Positions 1 to 11,764 of a DNA stretch of 64,000 nt are shown here, in pieces; the first letter of the stretch is position 1, and every line of letters starts with the position of its first letter. This stretch comes from Rhinopomastus cyanomelas. Its lineage: Eukaryota; Chordata; Aves; Bucerotiformes; Rhinopomastidae. The translations under genes were made by a program, and so were the position numbers. A model generated the notes under the pieces. It was not told where the DNA came from. It made no database searches and saw only the letters and a program-made list of their open reading frames with translations. The stretch spans positions 186,001 to 250,000 of the forward strand of contig VXBP01001109.1 of NCBI GenBank assembly GCA_013400115.1, read 5' to 3'.

Positions 1-3000
1 TAAGAATTTTGCTAATATTCTGAGTTATATTGCCTCTGGACTCTTTAATACTACTCATTCCTGAAACTGTAAGATCTATAAAATTTCAACACATAAGCCA
101 TAGTAATTTATGATGAAACCTCACAGACTTTGGTAGAGCTAATCCTGAGGTGAATTAAACATGGTATTTTATTGGTCCAGTCATCTTGTGCAGCATCCTT
201 TCTTCATTTATGAAGCAATATGGTTTAATATATTCTTTGCTCTCTGTTCTGCTTTTGAATTACTTTAATAACAGCTGTAAATAAGCAAAGCTTATATGAT
301 GGTGCCATTACCTACGTAGCTTCAGATCCCAGTATATTGGGAGACATACATCTCAGGAGACCTGTATCTGATATATACATGTAGCTCATGTTGCTATCAA
401 TGAGAAACTTAGCAGAATTCATTGAAACACCTTGTACGTAATATGAATAAACAAAAGACCTTTCACTCTTTATTCAAAAAACATGGAACAGAAATATGCA
501 GTGTCATGCTTGGACATTATAGGAATATACATATTATAAGATCCGTGGTGAGACACATCACAGAATCTTCCATTCCGTTTCGAAGACCTGTAAATCATGA
601 ACACCCTAGTGCAGTGAATTTGAAAGACCACGGGGATACCAAGGACTTGTGCTCGTACTGCCTTCACGGATAAATGCAAAGCTCATTCTCAGCTAGGCAA
701 TCTGTTCATATAATACAGTTCTGTCTCTACAGTGTATATCTAGAGCCTTTTGCAGCCTTCCTCTTCCAGCCCAGAGTTCCTGTTTATGCTCTCCTGAAAT
801 CCTGGTCTTCAACTCAGATCTCTTGAAGTCACTTTGGCTGAGGAACATCCTCACTTCCTGCTGTTCAATATCCTGAGCAGGGTCGTAATTTGCTGCTTGA
901 GTTAACTTCATCCAGGCCATTGGGCTCTTGTAAAACCCATCACAGGGACTTTATTATATTCTTTGGGGTTTGTTTTTTTTTTAAACCCCAGTGCCTAAGG
1001 TTATCAGATTATAGGAGTTTCATTTCTCAGCAAAAACACAAACCCCGAAAGCAAAAAACAGAAGAAATAAATAAGAGTCTAAATTACAGTTGGGGAAGGA
1101 GTTTTAATCTCATTGTTTCTGAGACAAGCCCTTGATTTTACAAGAATCATAAATCATGATTGTTAAACACTCAGCTATTCTGTACCACTTTGCTAGGAAA
1201 AATATTATTTCAAGAAAATGTATTTTACAATATTTCATTTTAACCCATTACTCCTTGTATTTCAAAGCAAAAATATGTATGCTCCCCACGCTATTAATGT
1301 CTATCATTTTCTGTTTGGTCATGTCTAATATCTTAAGTATGGTACTGCTGAAGCCAGCTGAGCAGCTCATAAATTCTGTCTACCTAATGTCACTTAATGC
1401 TCTGTAATGCCTAAAAACTCTTGTGGTGGTTTAGCTTACCACTAAGGGTAGCGTATCTAAGAAAACACACAGTACAAAAGGAATGTTTAAAATTATATCA
1501 AATGCCAAAAGGAGAAAGGTTACTCGTTTTCCTTTAAATGAATTTCTTTTGTGTATTCCATAGAATATTGTTGGCTAATTTCATAAAAATGCTTAAGAAA
1601 TTAGAATAGATTTTGAAATGAAGATCCAACCAAGCTTCTCTAGTGTAATACTCAGACATAGTAAACAATTACATTACATAAACCAACCATCTGAACAGAA
1701 ATGATAATTAAAGTAATGCATCGCTGTGCTTCATTGATTTATGAATTTGTTTAATGATTCCTGTTAGAACAGCAGGAGCCATTATGCATTCACTGATTTT
1801 AAGAGATGGTAGATAGCTATTTGACCTTTCACTAAAGAAGAAAAGTAATATTCCTGAGCTATCAAAGAAATTGTAAAAGCAGTGTTGTTAGGACAAACTT
1901 TACAACAGTTGAAAAAAAAAATCCCAAGCCATTAATTTTCATCATGCACAGAACTGTTCCTATTTTCTACACTACTGTTCAGAACAGAGTAGAGGAATCT
2001 ACCCGGTCAGTGCTTGCCTGTGGGTTCCTCTCTGAAACAAATAAAAAAGAAAAAATAATCCAGGGCTGTATTTACCTGATTCAGATTCAACCCAGCCAAG
2101 TAACCCACATTCCTGGCTGAAAGGTAGTAGCCCACATTCCCCACTCAATTACTTAATTTGGAGTGCCCATTCAAAATCTCAGCTCCGCTGTGTAAATTGT
2201 GGTTAACACGTAGACCGAAATACAGTCTCTAACCCAAAGCATTTCTGATCTAGACAGACAGTTGGAGAAAACCTGAGCATACAAACGAGAGCATACAAAT
2301 AATAACCTCCTGCTGAAATCCAGGGAGATTTTACTCTCTGTTTGAAGGTAATTCTCCGTGATATGAAAATCTCACCCAAAACAACAAGCAAATATATTAT
2401 CTTGCTTTTATGGAGATGGGGAGCTTAATCAGGAAAAGATTAAGTATATGATCCAGCTCTGTGCAGGAGTTTTGTGGTAAAATTGAGTCTTAAAACATGA
2501 TCATAGCTTTTTGCAGCAGGTCAATGTACTGCTTCCCTGCCACAGACATAAGCTGCTCTGCCCACAACAGTTTTGTGAAGAGGTTCGTCTCCCACCCGTA
2601 ATATGCATCCATTAGTGCTGGTGAAATCCACACCAGGTACTAAAAGCAAACAGTATCGAATGCCTTCAAACCTTGACGCAGTGGGAGGCATCCTAAAAGC
2701 AAGGAAGGAGGAGTCTTTTAAATTAGCTGTTGTAAAACAAATGGAAGGGTCCAGAGGGTGCATTTGACATTTATCTGTGTACTTCCTTGCTGTTGTTGTT
2801 TTCTGTCATTGTCCTATCATTCCATTCCCCTTGATTTTTGTGTAAACTTCCTTGTTTGTTTGCTTTTCTGATAACTTCTAGAGTAAACTACTCTTTCACA
2901 AGAGAAAAAGCAGCTGGGAGAGTAAAGTAGGAGGAGGGATTCTGGCTGGAATACTTTCAACATGGCATCATAGTTGCTTGTGACTTTGAACACTGTGAAA

Positions 3001-3724
3001 CTTTTGTTTGTCTTGCTGGCTTTCCTTGCTTTTCACAGGCCTCTTCAATCTCCCAAGTAGCTGATAGAAAAAGAGAGAGAAATGCCTTAAAACACCAAGT
3101 GCATGTACTTCTTCACTGTTAAATCTGCATTTGCACACGTAGCAGAGTTTGCAAATACCAATGTACCTTTCTAATTAATTTTGGAACTTGTCACATTAAG
3201 TTGTCGGTTCCTTGAAGTCCCAGTGCCCATTTTGGACTGAGTTTACCCTTCAAAGAATGCAAACAAGAATGGTAAGCACTTCCAATCACACAGACTAAAA
3301 GAAAACACTCATCAGACTCCATACATCATGTGCCTTTTGTCCACCAAAACTCAAAAATTACTTTCAGAAGGGCAACATGATGATCTAGAGACCAACTTTT
3401 TATTGCCTCTCATCAGTTTTTCAACTCAGCTTGTTCAGGTAATTAGTTTTTTATATGAATTCAATGAAGGATGAGAGACTGTAAACTTAAGAGAGGAACA
3501 GTCCTAACATGGGATGTCATCCTAGTGGTAGCTTTTTTTCAATAGCTAGGACTGCCATACCTGCTTGGGAAGTGAGGAGTGCTAAGGTTTACAGGTGAAA
3601 GCATGGGATGGTCTGGTACAACTGTTAAGAATCCTGATTTTGTTGTTACAAGTGTTATTGTTACTCTAACATCAGCCCGTACTTTTACAAATCTAAGAAA
3701 AGAATAAGAAGGTAAGGAAAATGG
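1..3724. other. anonymous unique AT-rich DNA
   Basis: No gene or recognised repeat is visible. The stretch has short A and T runs (for example a T-run near 967-976 and an A-run near 1911-1920) and only chance open frames of at most about 80 codons with no recognisable protein motif. It is poor in CpG. It could be intergenic or intronic. Confidence 0.6.
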
Positions 3725-3807
3725 ATCATAGAATCATTAGGGATTGCATGGGACCTCAAAAGATCATCTAGTCCAATCTCCCTGGCACAGTAGGATCACC
3801 TAGACCA
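3725..3807 (-). mobile_element. CR1 LINE 3' fragment
   Basis: This is the reverse complement of a CR1 3' end. It starts with ATCATAGAATCATTAGGGAT and continues through GGGACCTCAAAAGATCATCT and AGTCCAATCTCCCTGGCACAG to CACCTAGACCA. The terminal TCATAGAAT word is the CR1 3' microsatellite in reverse. The element is strongly 5'-truncated and similarity fades after about 3807. It belongs to the same 3' subfamily as most CR1 copies in the window. It carries no coding capacity. Confidence 0.9.
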
Positions 3808-4320
3808 CTCTTTCAGGTCTAGATACACAATGACCATCCCCATTTGAACCCTTTACAGTATTGATATGAGAAGAAAGTGCTATGATACTGTAAACTGTTG
3901 AAATATTTAAAAGATGTGCAAGAAAACTGTACAGGAGTGGGAGGAGGAATTGTGAGAAGAAAGAGGTGAGAGAGGTCCTTTGCTATATGAGAATCCAGCC
4001 TGCCATAAGAACCACAGTAGTTAGGGAAGGCCAGCACCCTTCCCTCTGCTCCAGAAAAGTTCCCACAGATAGACGTGCTGCCTCCCCAGCCCTTTTCTCA
4101 ATTTGGTGTGAAAACGAAGAGTTAAAGCAACAGAAGCATCTCTTTTTGCTCTCACCTCAGAAATAGTGGCACCACTGCATTCCTTAAAGACTACTTAAAT
4201 CCAGAAAGGTGTCAAACGTGGGTCTGTTTTTGTGCTGCAGGCAACTAAAGACAGTGCAGATACTATTCCAGGTTTCAAAATATTGTCAGCAACAGTCTGT
4301 GTGTGAACCCTTCCTGTAGT
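3808..4320. other. anonymous unique DNA
   Basis: Sequence between a CR1 tail and a CpG-enriched block. Nothing recognisable is present; open frames of 66-72 codons on both strands overlap each other and look like chance. Confidence 0.5.
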
Positions 4321-5110
4321 CACTAGAAGTTATCACATAGCTCGTCGCCTCTTTTTGGACCGTTCTCAGGTAATTTGTGGATTTTATGTAACTCCCACAC
4401 ATCCTTATCTAACCGGAGTTAGGAGGGCTTTCTAATTTACTGCGTATCAGGTTAAGCGCTTCCATAATTCCTTGACAGATCACTGCTGGTGAGCAAGCGT
4501 CGCCAGCGTAAAAGTTTATCACCATTACTGGCAGCAATTGGCAAACTCTAAGCAGCGCCGGCAGAGACCACAGTCAGAGAGAGAGACCGTCTTAAATCTA
4601 GCAGTAAAAAAATCTGACTGAGATTCCACTTTAAAGAGCAGTTTGGAGGCAGCGTTTTGAGTGAAAGCAGAGTATCAGTGTGAGTCTGAAACTTATTCAA
4701 GCTGTCAATCTGGATGTGTTGTGTCAGTTAGCACGCCTAACTTTATTGTTATTGCTTGTTTGTGTGTTTACTAAAACGTGGGCCTGCATTTCTCTAGCAG
4801 ACGCATCCTTGTAGCGAACAACTTCTGTGACTCAGATCTAATTGAATGGTGCGTGGCAGTCGGCTTAGACTAAGCGAGGCTGTGAGCGTAGCGTGGTGGA
4901 GCTGGCTTTGCTCATGCCTCCCCTCACCTCCTCAGGCAGCACACGTTTCCCTATCAGTCACTCACTAAAATGCATGCTGTGCTGCGGGTGAGCTACTTAA
5001 ATAAAGAAAAATGCACCTAGGTAGGTTTGCCAAAGCAGTAAAAATAACATAATTTTAACGTTTGACATTTTAATAGCCGTCAGCCTTGTGTAATGAGGAG
5101 CGGCGCAACC
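4321..5110. promoter_or_regulatory. CpG-enriched candidate regulatory element or promoter
   Basis: I count about 28 CpG dinucleotides in 790 bases, whereas comparable lengths on either side hold only a few. Clusters lie at 4341-4347, 4443-4510, 4555-4590, 4801-4900 and 5098-5105. The block is not GC-rich enough for a classic CpG island, but retained CpG suggests DNA kept unmethylated or under constraint, as in a promoter or enhancer. It also has AT-rich homeodomain-like words such as CAGCAATTGGCAAAC near 4531. No TATA-to-ATG gene start can be recognised and the strand is unknown. Confidence 0.35.
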
Positions 5111-5570
5111 TGCTTCAGAGATACCAGCATCTCTTAAATGTCTGGGACAGTAAATGATAAAAAAAGCTTAGTGTACATGATGTAGAATATGAAGCCGAGG
5201 AGCAGTGAACCAAAACAAACAAAGAATCATAGTGACAAAGGAAAAAGATTTGGGAGATTAACACTGAAGAAACATTGATGTATTCCACTATGTGGCTGCA
5301 TTACAAAAGGCAAATATGAATGATAAACCAACCCTAGAGAAAAGAAGACAAAGCAACGCAGAGAACCTGAGCTGTATTAACCACAATCCAGTTTAGTACA
5401 AATTTGTCAGGGAGACAAAAAGGCTTTAAGGTAAGATGATGACTTTAGGCAAGCCTTATTTTTTAAACAGCACCTGCCAAGGACAGAAATGCCACAGAAA
5501 ATGTTTTGCATTAGAGGATCCACCAAAAGATCACTCTCCGTGCCTCAGCCTCACCCCCACAGGAGCTGAG
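5111..5570. other. anonymous unique DNA
   Basis: No gene or repeat recognised. AT-rich with short A-runs, ending just before the short 10-bp tandem array. Confidence 0.5.
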
Positions 5571-5610
5571 AGCAATTAGGAGCAATTAGGAGTAACGAGG
5601 AGCAATGTGG
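5571..5610 (+). repeat. 10-bp minisatellite, four units
   Basis: Four tandem 10-base units: AGCAATTAGG twice, then the variants AGTAACGAGG and AGCAATGTGG. The first two are identical and the later ones have decayed, which is typical of a small slippage-born minisatellite. Confidence 0.85.
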
Positions 5611-6294
5611 CACAGCTGGGGCGGCAGCAGAGCCTATTTCTGCTCTGGCCCATGCCCCATCCCTGCTGCCTGGGGTGCAGAGTGGGTGTTGGAAGAGGAG
5701 GGCTGAGTACAGTATCATCTCTTCTTGGTCCTGGTGCTTGGATATTTCTATGGTGATGAGTAAGTCTGTGCAATTTATGTTTTTTATCTTATTTTGGATG
5801 CGATGTCCCGGTCATGGGCTGAGGGAAGGAGTATGAGGCCACAAGATGGCTGCTGTGGCCTCACAGGGAAAGCAGAATGTTTTGGCGCTGGAAGGAGGTG
5901 GATTTAGCTGCTTGGAGCTCTGCTTGCTTTATGAAAAGATGTTCATGATTTCTCAGTGCAAGACCTTCTCCTGAGAAGTACTGGAGAAGGTGCTAAACCA
6001 GCTCTGCAACAAACTTTTTCTGGTGGTACTTGTCTTGCGAAGGAACTAAGGATTGGCATGAAGGACAGCACTTGTTATTCCTAGACTCTTCCCCCTGCTG
6101 AAAATTAAGCTTAGGGAATCACTTCCATTGGTTTTGGTTTCCATTCCCTAGCATGAGTGATGTCCATCATTTTTCTCCTGTCTCTGTTTTCTGCCTTTCC
6201 AAAGGGTCGGCCTGGTGACCATGTTCCCACTGGCAGGCTGGGTCGCACTGCTGGAGGTGGTGTGTTTTTAGAACCAAGGCTTAAAAAGTTAAAG
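5611..6294. other. moderately GC-rich unique DNA with YY1-like hairpin
   Basis: No coding exon is recognised. The stretch is richer in G and C than its surroundings. It contains an inverted repeat at 5835-5862 with a YY1-like core in the loop, listed separately. Open frames (65 and 95 codons on the minus strand) have no family resemblance. Confidence 0.45.
5835..5862. promoter_or_regulatory. inverted repeat enclosing a YY1-like core
   Basis: Nine-base arms GAGGCCACA (5835-5843) and TGTGGCCTC (5854-5862) are perfect reverse complements. They enclose AGATGGCTGC, so ACAAGATGGCTGC reads across arm and loop. CAAGATGGC is the known core recognised by YY1. The arrangement may be chance; binding is inference. 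Confidence 0.35.
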
Positions 6295-6409
6295 TAATAA
6301 CCTAAAAAAATTATAATGTTTGAAAAGTCACCAAGAGAAGGGGCACAAAGGGAAAAAATAATAACCTCATGAAGTTTTGATGTTTGAAAAGCCATCAAGA
6401 GAAGGAGCA
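6295..6409 (+). repeat. imperfect 64-bp-period tandem duplication
   Basis: A segment of about 51 bases at 6295-6345 is repeated at 6359-6409 with an offset of 64. Shared words are TAATAACCT at the start, ATGTTTGAAAAG in the middle, and CAAGAGAAGG near the end. Substitutions between the copies show it is not recent. The spacer is A-rich. Confidence 0.8.
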
Positions 6410-9400
6410 GGCAGGTAGGCCCAAAAGCAATTCGGAAAGTTTGGCCTCCACTGTTTGCAGAAAAATGTGCTACTGATAATTTGAAATTTAAAAAAAGTGG
6501 AGATAAATAAATCTCTGGATGAGAAATGGCTGCTGAACTTAAGCCAACAGTGTTTTTAGCATGTTTGCTTTGCTGAAGTAGCAGAGCAGGCCATATACCC
6601 TCATAGTAATAAAAGCCAGTTTTCGTGCTTTAGTTCCCACTTACAGCAAAGTACACGAAGCTGAAAAATACTGTTCTTTCTCAGGAGCACAATTTGAAGT
6701 CTATTTCCACAAATTAGTTTTTATTATCTATAGATCTTGTTTTGATTTCTGAAGTGGCAGAGATAGGGGCTTACCTGGAGTTTCTCCTGCATGTTTGCTC
6801 AAGATCAAAATGATGATGAGCTACGATTGCCCTTAGAAGTGCTTAGAAAGCTTTTGTTACTAAAGGGAGGAAAAAAAATCCATCAGTGTCTCTAAAGATA
6901 CTGCTATTTTATGCAGTATTTTTTCATGTGGTGCTGCAATATGTCACTTGATTGTGCAAACCTCTGAAATACATGGAACTCTTGTATCACGAATTCTGGT
7001 TAAATGTCATCTTCTCCTTATGGGATGAGTATGCTCTGTAGCAACAGTAAGGATAAAGCTTTTGCCCAAACATTTGTATGACTGAGCATTGCTTTTGAGT
7101 GGTTTTGGAAATACCAAAGCACTTTTTGTGAAATAATTTTACTGTTTAGTGACCTATTAAAGAATAGGTCACTTCTTTAATAAGTATGTGGAAAAGCTGC
7201 CTATGAGCATAACCAATACGAAGAACAATGAAAGTATATTCAGCTGTTCAAAGAGGTTGCAGTACACAGCCCTGTGTTGCTGTAAAAAATGCCAAACTGA
7301 CTCTCTCATGGTTCTAGATATTCTGAAGATGAAGATAACTGACTGCAGCTTGTGTTTCTCTGGAGAACAGAATAAAGATGAAACAAATAATCTGCAGTAA
7401 CTACTAAACTGCTTGGACCTGCTTAAAAGGATAGTTTTATACTGGAGAAAGAAAGGAAAATAAACTTTTCAGATAAAATCCAAGTGTTTGACATGTGTTA
7501 TGGCCCAGCATGTGACACAGTTATCTTCTGTGTCTGTTTGCTCAGCATCGCTGGCTGGCAGGCTGTATGCCTTCAGAGCATCCAAGCAATCTCAAACACT
7601 AGGCACACAGAGAATTGAGGCCAATCAGGCCTGAACCATAATATTAAAAAAAGGTAACAAGCACAGTTCCCAGGGAAATAAGCTCAGATAGAATGATAGT
7701 TGTGGGTAGACTGATAGTGCCCTTGTAAAGACTCTTCCAGCAATTGTTTTTGGTCTTTGACCAAAAAAGGGAATTGCTCAGAGTTCTCTTCCTGATGCAG
7801 ACATACCCATGATATGTAACTTTGGCAAGAGCACTTGGTCTAAAGTTTACTGTGCACCTGGATTCTGCTTGAGTACCTGTTTTGTACTGATATCAGTGGG
7901 AATAAAATTTCAGGGAGTTTATATGGCTGACTATTGCTCATAAAGTATGTAGGATTGCTCATATTCAACACTTCTAGGGTATTTCTATTAAGGGCAGGAT
8001 TTTGTTTAACAAAACAACATACAGATGCTTCAGGAGTGACTCAAGGGGGAATGTCCAAATCTCTAGTGTCTTGGGACCGATAGAAAAAAATGCTGGTTTC
8101 CTCCAGTGGGGACTAAATGTGAGTAATGCTTTATATATAGGAACCATGATAAAAAAGTCTTCTAATGACTTCTCATTTTTCACTCTTCATCTTGCCAAAT
8201 CCCTCCTTATCCACAGGAATGGTATGTGACCAGAACATGACTTTGACACAGAATCCCCTTAGGAAACCTCAGCTCTAAAGCTCATTGTGAAATGGAAGGA
8301 CAGGCTGCACTTTGATTTCCCATAGCTCAACATTTGTTCCGTGAGCATATATTTAAGATCCCCAAAGAATCTCTGCTTGGGTGCAAAAGTGTTAGTACAG
8401 TGGCCATCTTATTACATAATTATACCAGGTACTAGCGCATTACCTCTTCAGTGCAGAGAGCAAATAATTTGCAGGTGACTGTAATATGTATTTGGTGGGA
8501 TTGGAATTAGGTGACTTTACCTACTAAAAACTTTGAGTCTCTGCAAGTGCTAGCATGCCAATTAAAATTACTAACTGTGGTCCTGAGGTGCGGTTAAAGA
8601 CAGCTTCTCCCCTTCCATGTCCCCATACGAAAGGAAAACTCATCTCTGGTGTCTCTCTTAGCCTGTAAAGCTATATTTATTCTTGTTTAGTATAAGAGTT
8701 GCATTTTTCTTCCTAAGTCTGTGGAAATAGTTTGCTGTTGCTTCAAACTAGGGGCTTTTTTCTCCCCTCCAAATATTGTAATATTATATTTACGTGTGTG
8801 CTCATAAAATTCTGTTCAACATTCAGTGATGCTTGAGCTAATATGGTGTCAGGGCATTATTGTCATAAAGGGTCTTTGGCCTCATAGCTGTCCTTTTTTG
8901 GCATTAAGCTGAAATACACATTTCTTTGGCAATGAGTCAGACTTCATGAACGCTAAATTCGATAGCATTTAACAGTAAGATTTTTTCCTGCCACTAGTAT
9001 ATTTAGGTTAATAGCTCTGTGTAAGGAAAACATGCACTGTATATATTGTCATAAAATACCAAATGTTAGAGTTATGCCTTACATCATCGAGGAAAAATGA
9101 ATACGTTACAAAAAAGTCAATAAAAAGCCATTCAGTTTGTAAGTCCAGTAATATATATATATGTTGTTAAAACACAGGACATGTTTCTAGAAGTACCCAG
9201 AAATTCCCAACGTATCACAATCATAACTAGAGCAGAAGGTAACAATGATCAGCTAATAACTACCAAGGCAAATTTGGGCCCAGATCTGGCCCACTCTGCA
9301 GAAATACTGCAGTTAGTTTGGACTTTAACCATGTAAAAGCAGAAGTATTGTGTACTGTTATTTGCTTCCCCAGCAAACATCCTTTGTATGGAAACTGTCC

Positions 9401-9579
9401 CAGCTGCTCAACCTCAGTCCCTACCAGTCAGAAATAGTTCAGAAAAATTTGCAACTAGGTGTAGAAATCATATACCTGAAGTTATGTACGCTTTGCAGCA
9501 ATCCTGCTGAATTAGAGTTACTTTTCTATTCTAGCTACAGTAGGTTTCTTATTCAGAAATTATTCTGTGAGCCACAGAG
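6410..9579. other. anonymous unique AT-rich DNA
   Basis: About 3.2 kb with no recognised gene, RNA or dispersed repeat. It includes a short (TA)n run near 9151-9163. Open frames of 69-77 codons occur on both strands without recognisable motifs. Confidence 0.5.
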
Positions 9580-9994
9580 ATGAAGGAGTGGAACATCTCC
9601 CTGATGAGGAAAGGCTGAGGGAGCCAGTTCTCTTTAGCTTGGGGAAAAAGAAGACTGAGGGGTGACCCCATTATTGTTTATAAACATGTGAAGGGTGGGA
9701 GTCAGGAGGATGGAGCCAGGCTCTGCTCTGCAGCATCTAATGATAGGGCAAGGGGAAATGAGTGTAGGCTGGAACATAGAAGGCTCCACATAAGTATGAG
9801 AAGGAACTACTTCATGGTGAGGATGATAGAGCACTGGAATGGGCTGCCCAGGGGAGTTGTGGAGTCTCCCTCTCTGAAGATGTTTAAAACCTGCCTGGCC
9901 ATGTTCTGTGTGACTTGGTCTAGGTGGTCCTGCTGTGGCAGGGGGATGGGTCTAGCTAATCTTTTGATGTCCCTTCCAATCCTGTTATTCTGTA
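9580..9994 (+). mobile_element. CR1 LINE, 5'-truncated, with ORF2 C-terminal remnant
   Basis: A roughly 415-base CR1 3' segment in sense orientation. It begins near GATGAAGGAGTGGAACATCT, passes through GAGGAAAGGCTGAGGGAGCC, and ends in CCCTTCCAATCCTGTTATTC. The frame opening at 9688 still encodes the end of the CR1 ORF2 protein, with the recognisable [15 protein letters not shown] segment. The reverse transcriptase and endonuclease parts are absent, so the copy is dead. It shares a subfamily with the copies at 23.8 and 39.9 kb. Confidence 0.93.
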
Positions 9995-10724
9995 AACTGA
10001 GAGATCTCAAAGTTATTTGTAGTTGTCCTTATTGTGTTTTGTTCCAAGATGGCTGAGGAGGGAAGGTACAGGGAATTTTATTAAACTTGCAGTACAAGTC
10101 TTTCAAAATTATACTCATTGATACTTAAGAATAGGAATTAAAACTTTTAAAATGCCCAGTATTTAATAACATTTCTTTAATATGTTTTGATACCTCTGCT
10201 ACTTGCACTGTGGCAGTAAACTTAGAGCTCTGAAGGAGTAATTTCAACCCTCAGCAATACCATTGCCAGGCCTGATCTGCAGATACTGTGGAGGGTTCCT
10301 GTTGCTGGTGTACAAGAGAAAAGTATGGTTCTGCACTGCAAGCATCCTCTTAATTTGAAGAAGTAGCTATATTGCAGCAGTAGTTATTGGATTAAAAAAC
10401 AGCTGGTACTGTCAACACTGCTGCATGGGAAGAGCTGTGCTGGTAGAGATTTGGTTAGGAGGTAGCATATTAGCATTGTGCACAGTTGTTTTTTTTCCTC
10501 CAGGAGATTTTTTCACAGAATCACTTCAAAATGTTGTACACATAGAAAGGTCACGAGGAAAAACAAAAAGTAAATTTAATTTTGCCTTTGCTATAACTGT
10601 GTATTTTGAGAAGAAGAATAATTGCAATACCTATTTCTGGGAATGCAAGGAGCCACAATGTGGAATGATTATTTACTAGTTGGAGCTAGCATTCATTCTT
10701 TGCCAAATAAGATGCTAGGCTCAG

Positions 10725-10854
10725 CCTGCACAAACAACAAAAACAAACTTATGTTTCCATTATTTAGCTACTATTTAGCTAATTTCTAGAATACAGTACT
10801 TTACTGATGAATGTGATGGATTTTTTTTGGACTGCAAAAGGCATTGTTGCTTTG
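10725..10854 (+). repeat. diverged duplicated block, copy A
   Basis: This block resembles 11630-11764. Both have CCTGCA followed by an A-rich tract, then ATGTTTCCAT, then a 22-base identical core (10772-10793 here), then GGAT, a T-run, GACTG and finally CTTTG. Copy A also has an internal 11-base duplication of TATTTAGCTAC at 10761-10771. It may be an old local duplication or two copies of an unnamed interspersed repeat. Confidence 0.6.
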
Positions 10855-11629
10855 AAATAATCTACTTCCAGATCATCATTTACTTATTGATAGACAGATT
10901 GCCACTGGATTTTTTTATTTCAAAAAGTAAATAAAAACATTGTCAGACTTCAAAAGCAGATATTAATTCTTTCAACTATATCTTTTCATAGCACTTATGT
11001 CACGCCTTTTATATAAAAGGTCACGGATGGAGGGAAAACAGAGTGTGTCATGTCCTGTGTCAGATGCAGCAATTCTTGAGACTAGCAAACTGTTGTGTTT
11101 CCTGAGTCTTCTATCCATTTTTGATGAAGCATTCACATGTGTCTTCTGGTAGAATATACTAGCAACATTTTTCTAAACCAGAAAGCAGATGGACAAGCTT
11201 TTTTGAAAGTACCAGTTCATCTGAAAACTCGTATGCCTGTGAGGTCTCTTTTTCAGTGTTTAGGTATGAAGAAGGGAGGAAAAAGATTGTGGAAGGGGGA
11301 GGCATTAGTGAATATTTCTTCTGCAACAGAAGAGCTTAAGCAGGTTAAACTGTTATTCCCAATAAAGGGTAGAGACTGGAATGGAGGAGAGAAGTGTAAA
11401 AGAAGGTGTATGGAAGAATAATACACTAAATAAATCATCGCTAAAATGGAAGGAGCTTGTTCATATGTGGGATGGTTTCCCCAAAATGGGACTGCCATTG
11501 GTGACACATCTTCTGCACCCCAGATGTTACCAAGAAGCAAAACCTGCTCTTGCTACTTGTTGAACTTTCACTTGCCAGGAAACAAATGTATAAAGTGCTT
11601 TATACTGCAGTAAACACACTTGTACAGTA

Positions 11630-11764
11630 CCTGCAAGAAACAACTACAGCAAAAAACCTTAATGTTTCCATATATTTAGCTAATTTCTAGAATATATTAC
11701 TTTAATGGATGCCTCTTTTTTTTTTTTTTGAGACTGTCAATAGTGTGCTAGAAGTTGTCCTTTG
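11630..11764 (+). repeat. diverged duplicated block, copy B
   Basis: Partner of 10725-10854, in the same orientation, about 0.9 kb downstream. The 22-base identical core is at 11673-11694. The T-run is longer here (near 11715-11729). Sequence outside the block does not obviously align, which limits the duplication to about 0.13 kb. Confidence 0.6.

Noticed and set aside
9688..10056. 122-codon plus frame as a small gene
   Set aside because: Its first two thirds are the C-terminal remnant of CR1 ORF2 and the rest runs past the element end into unique DNA.
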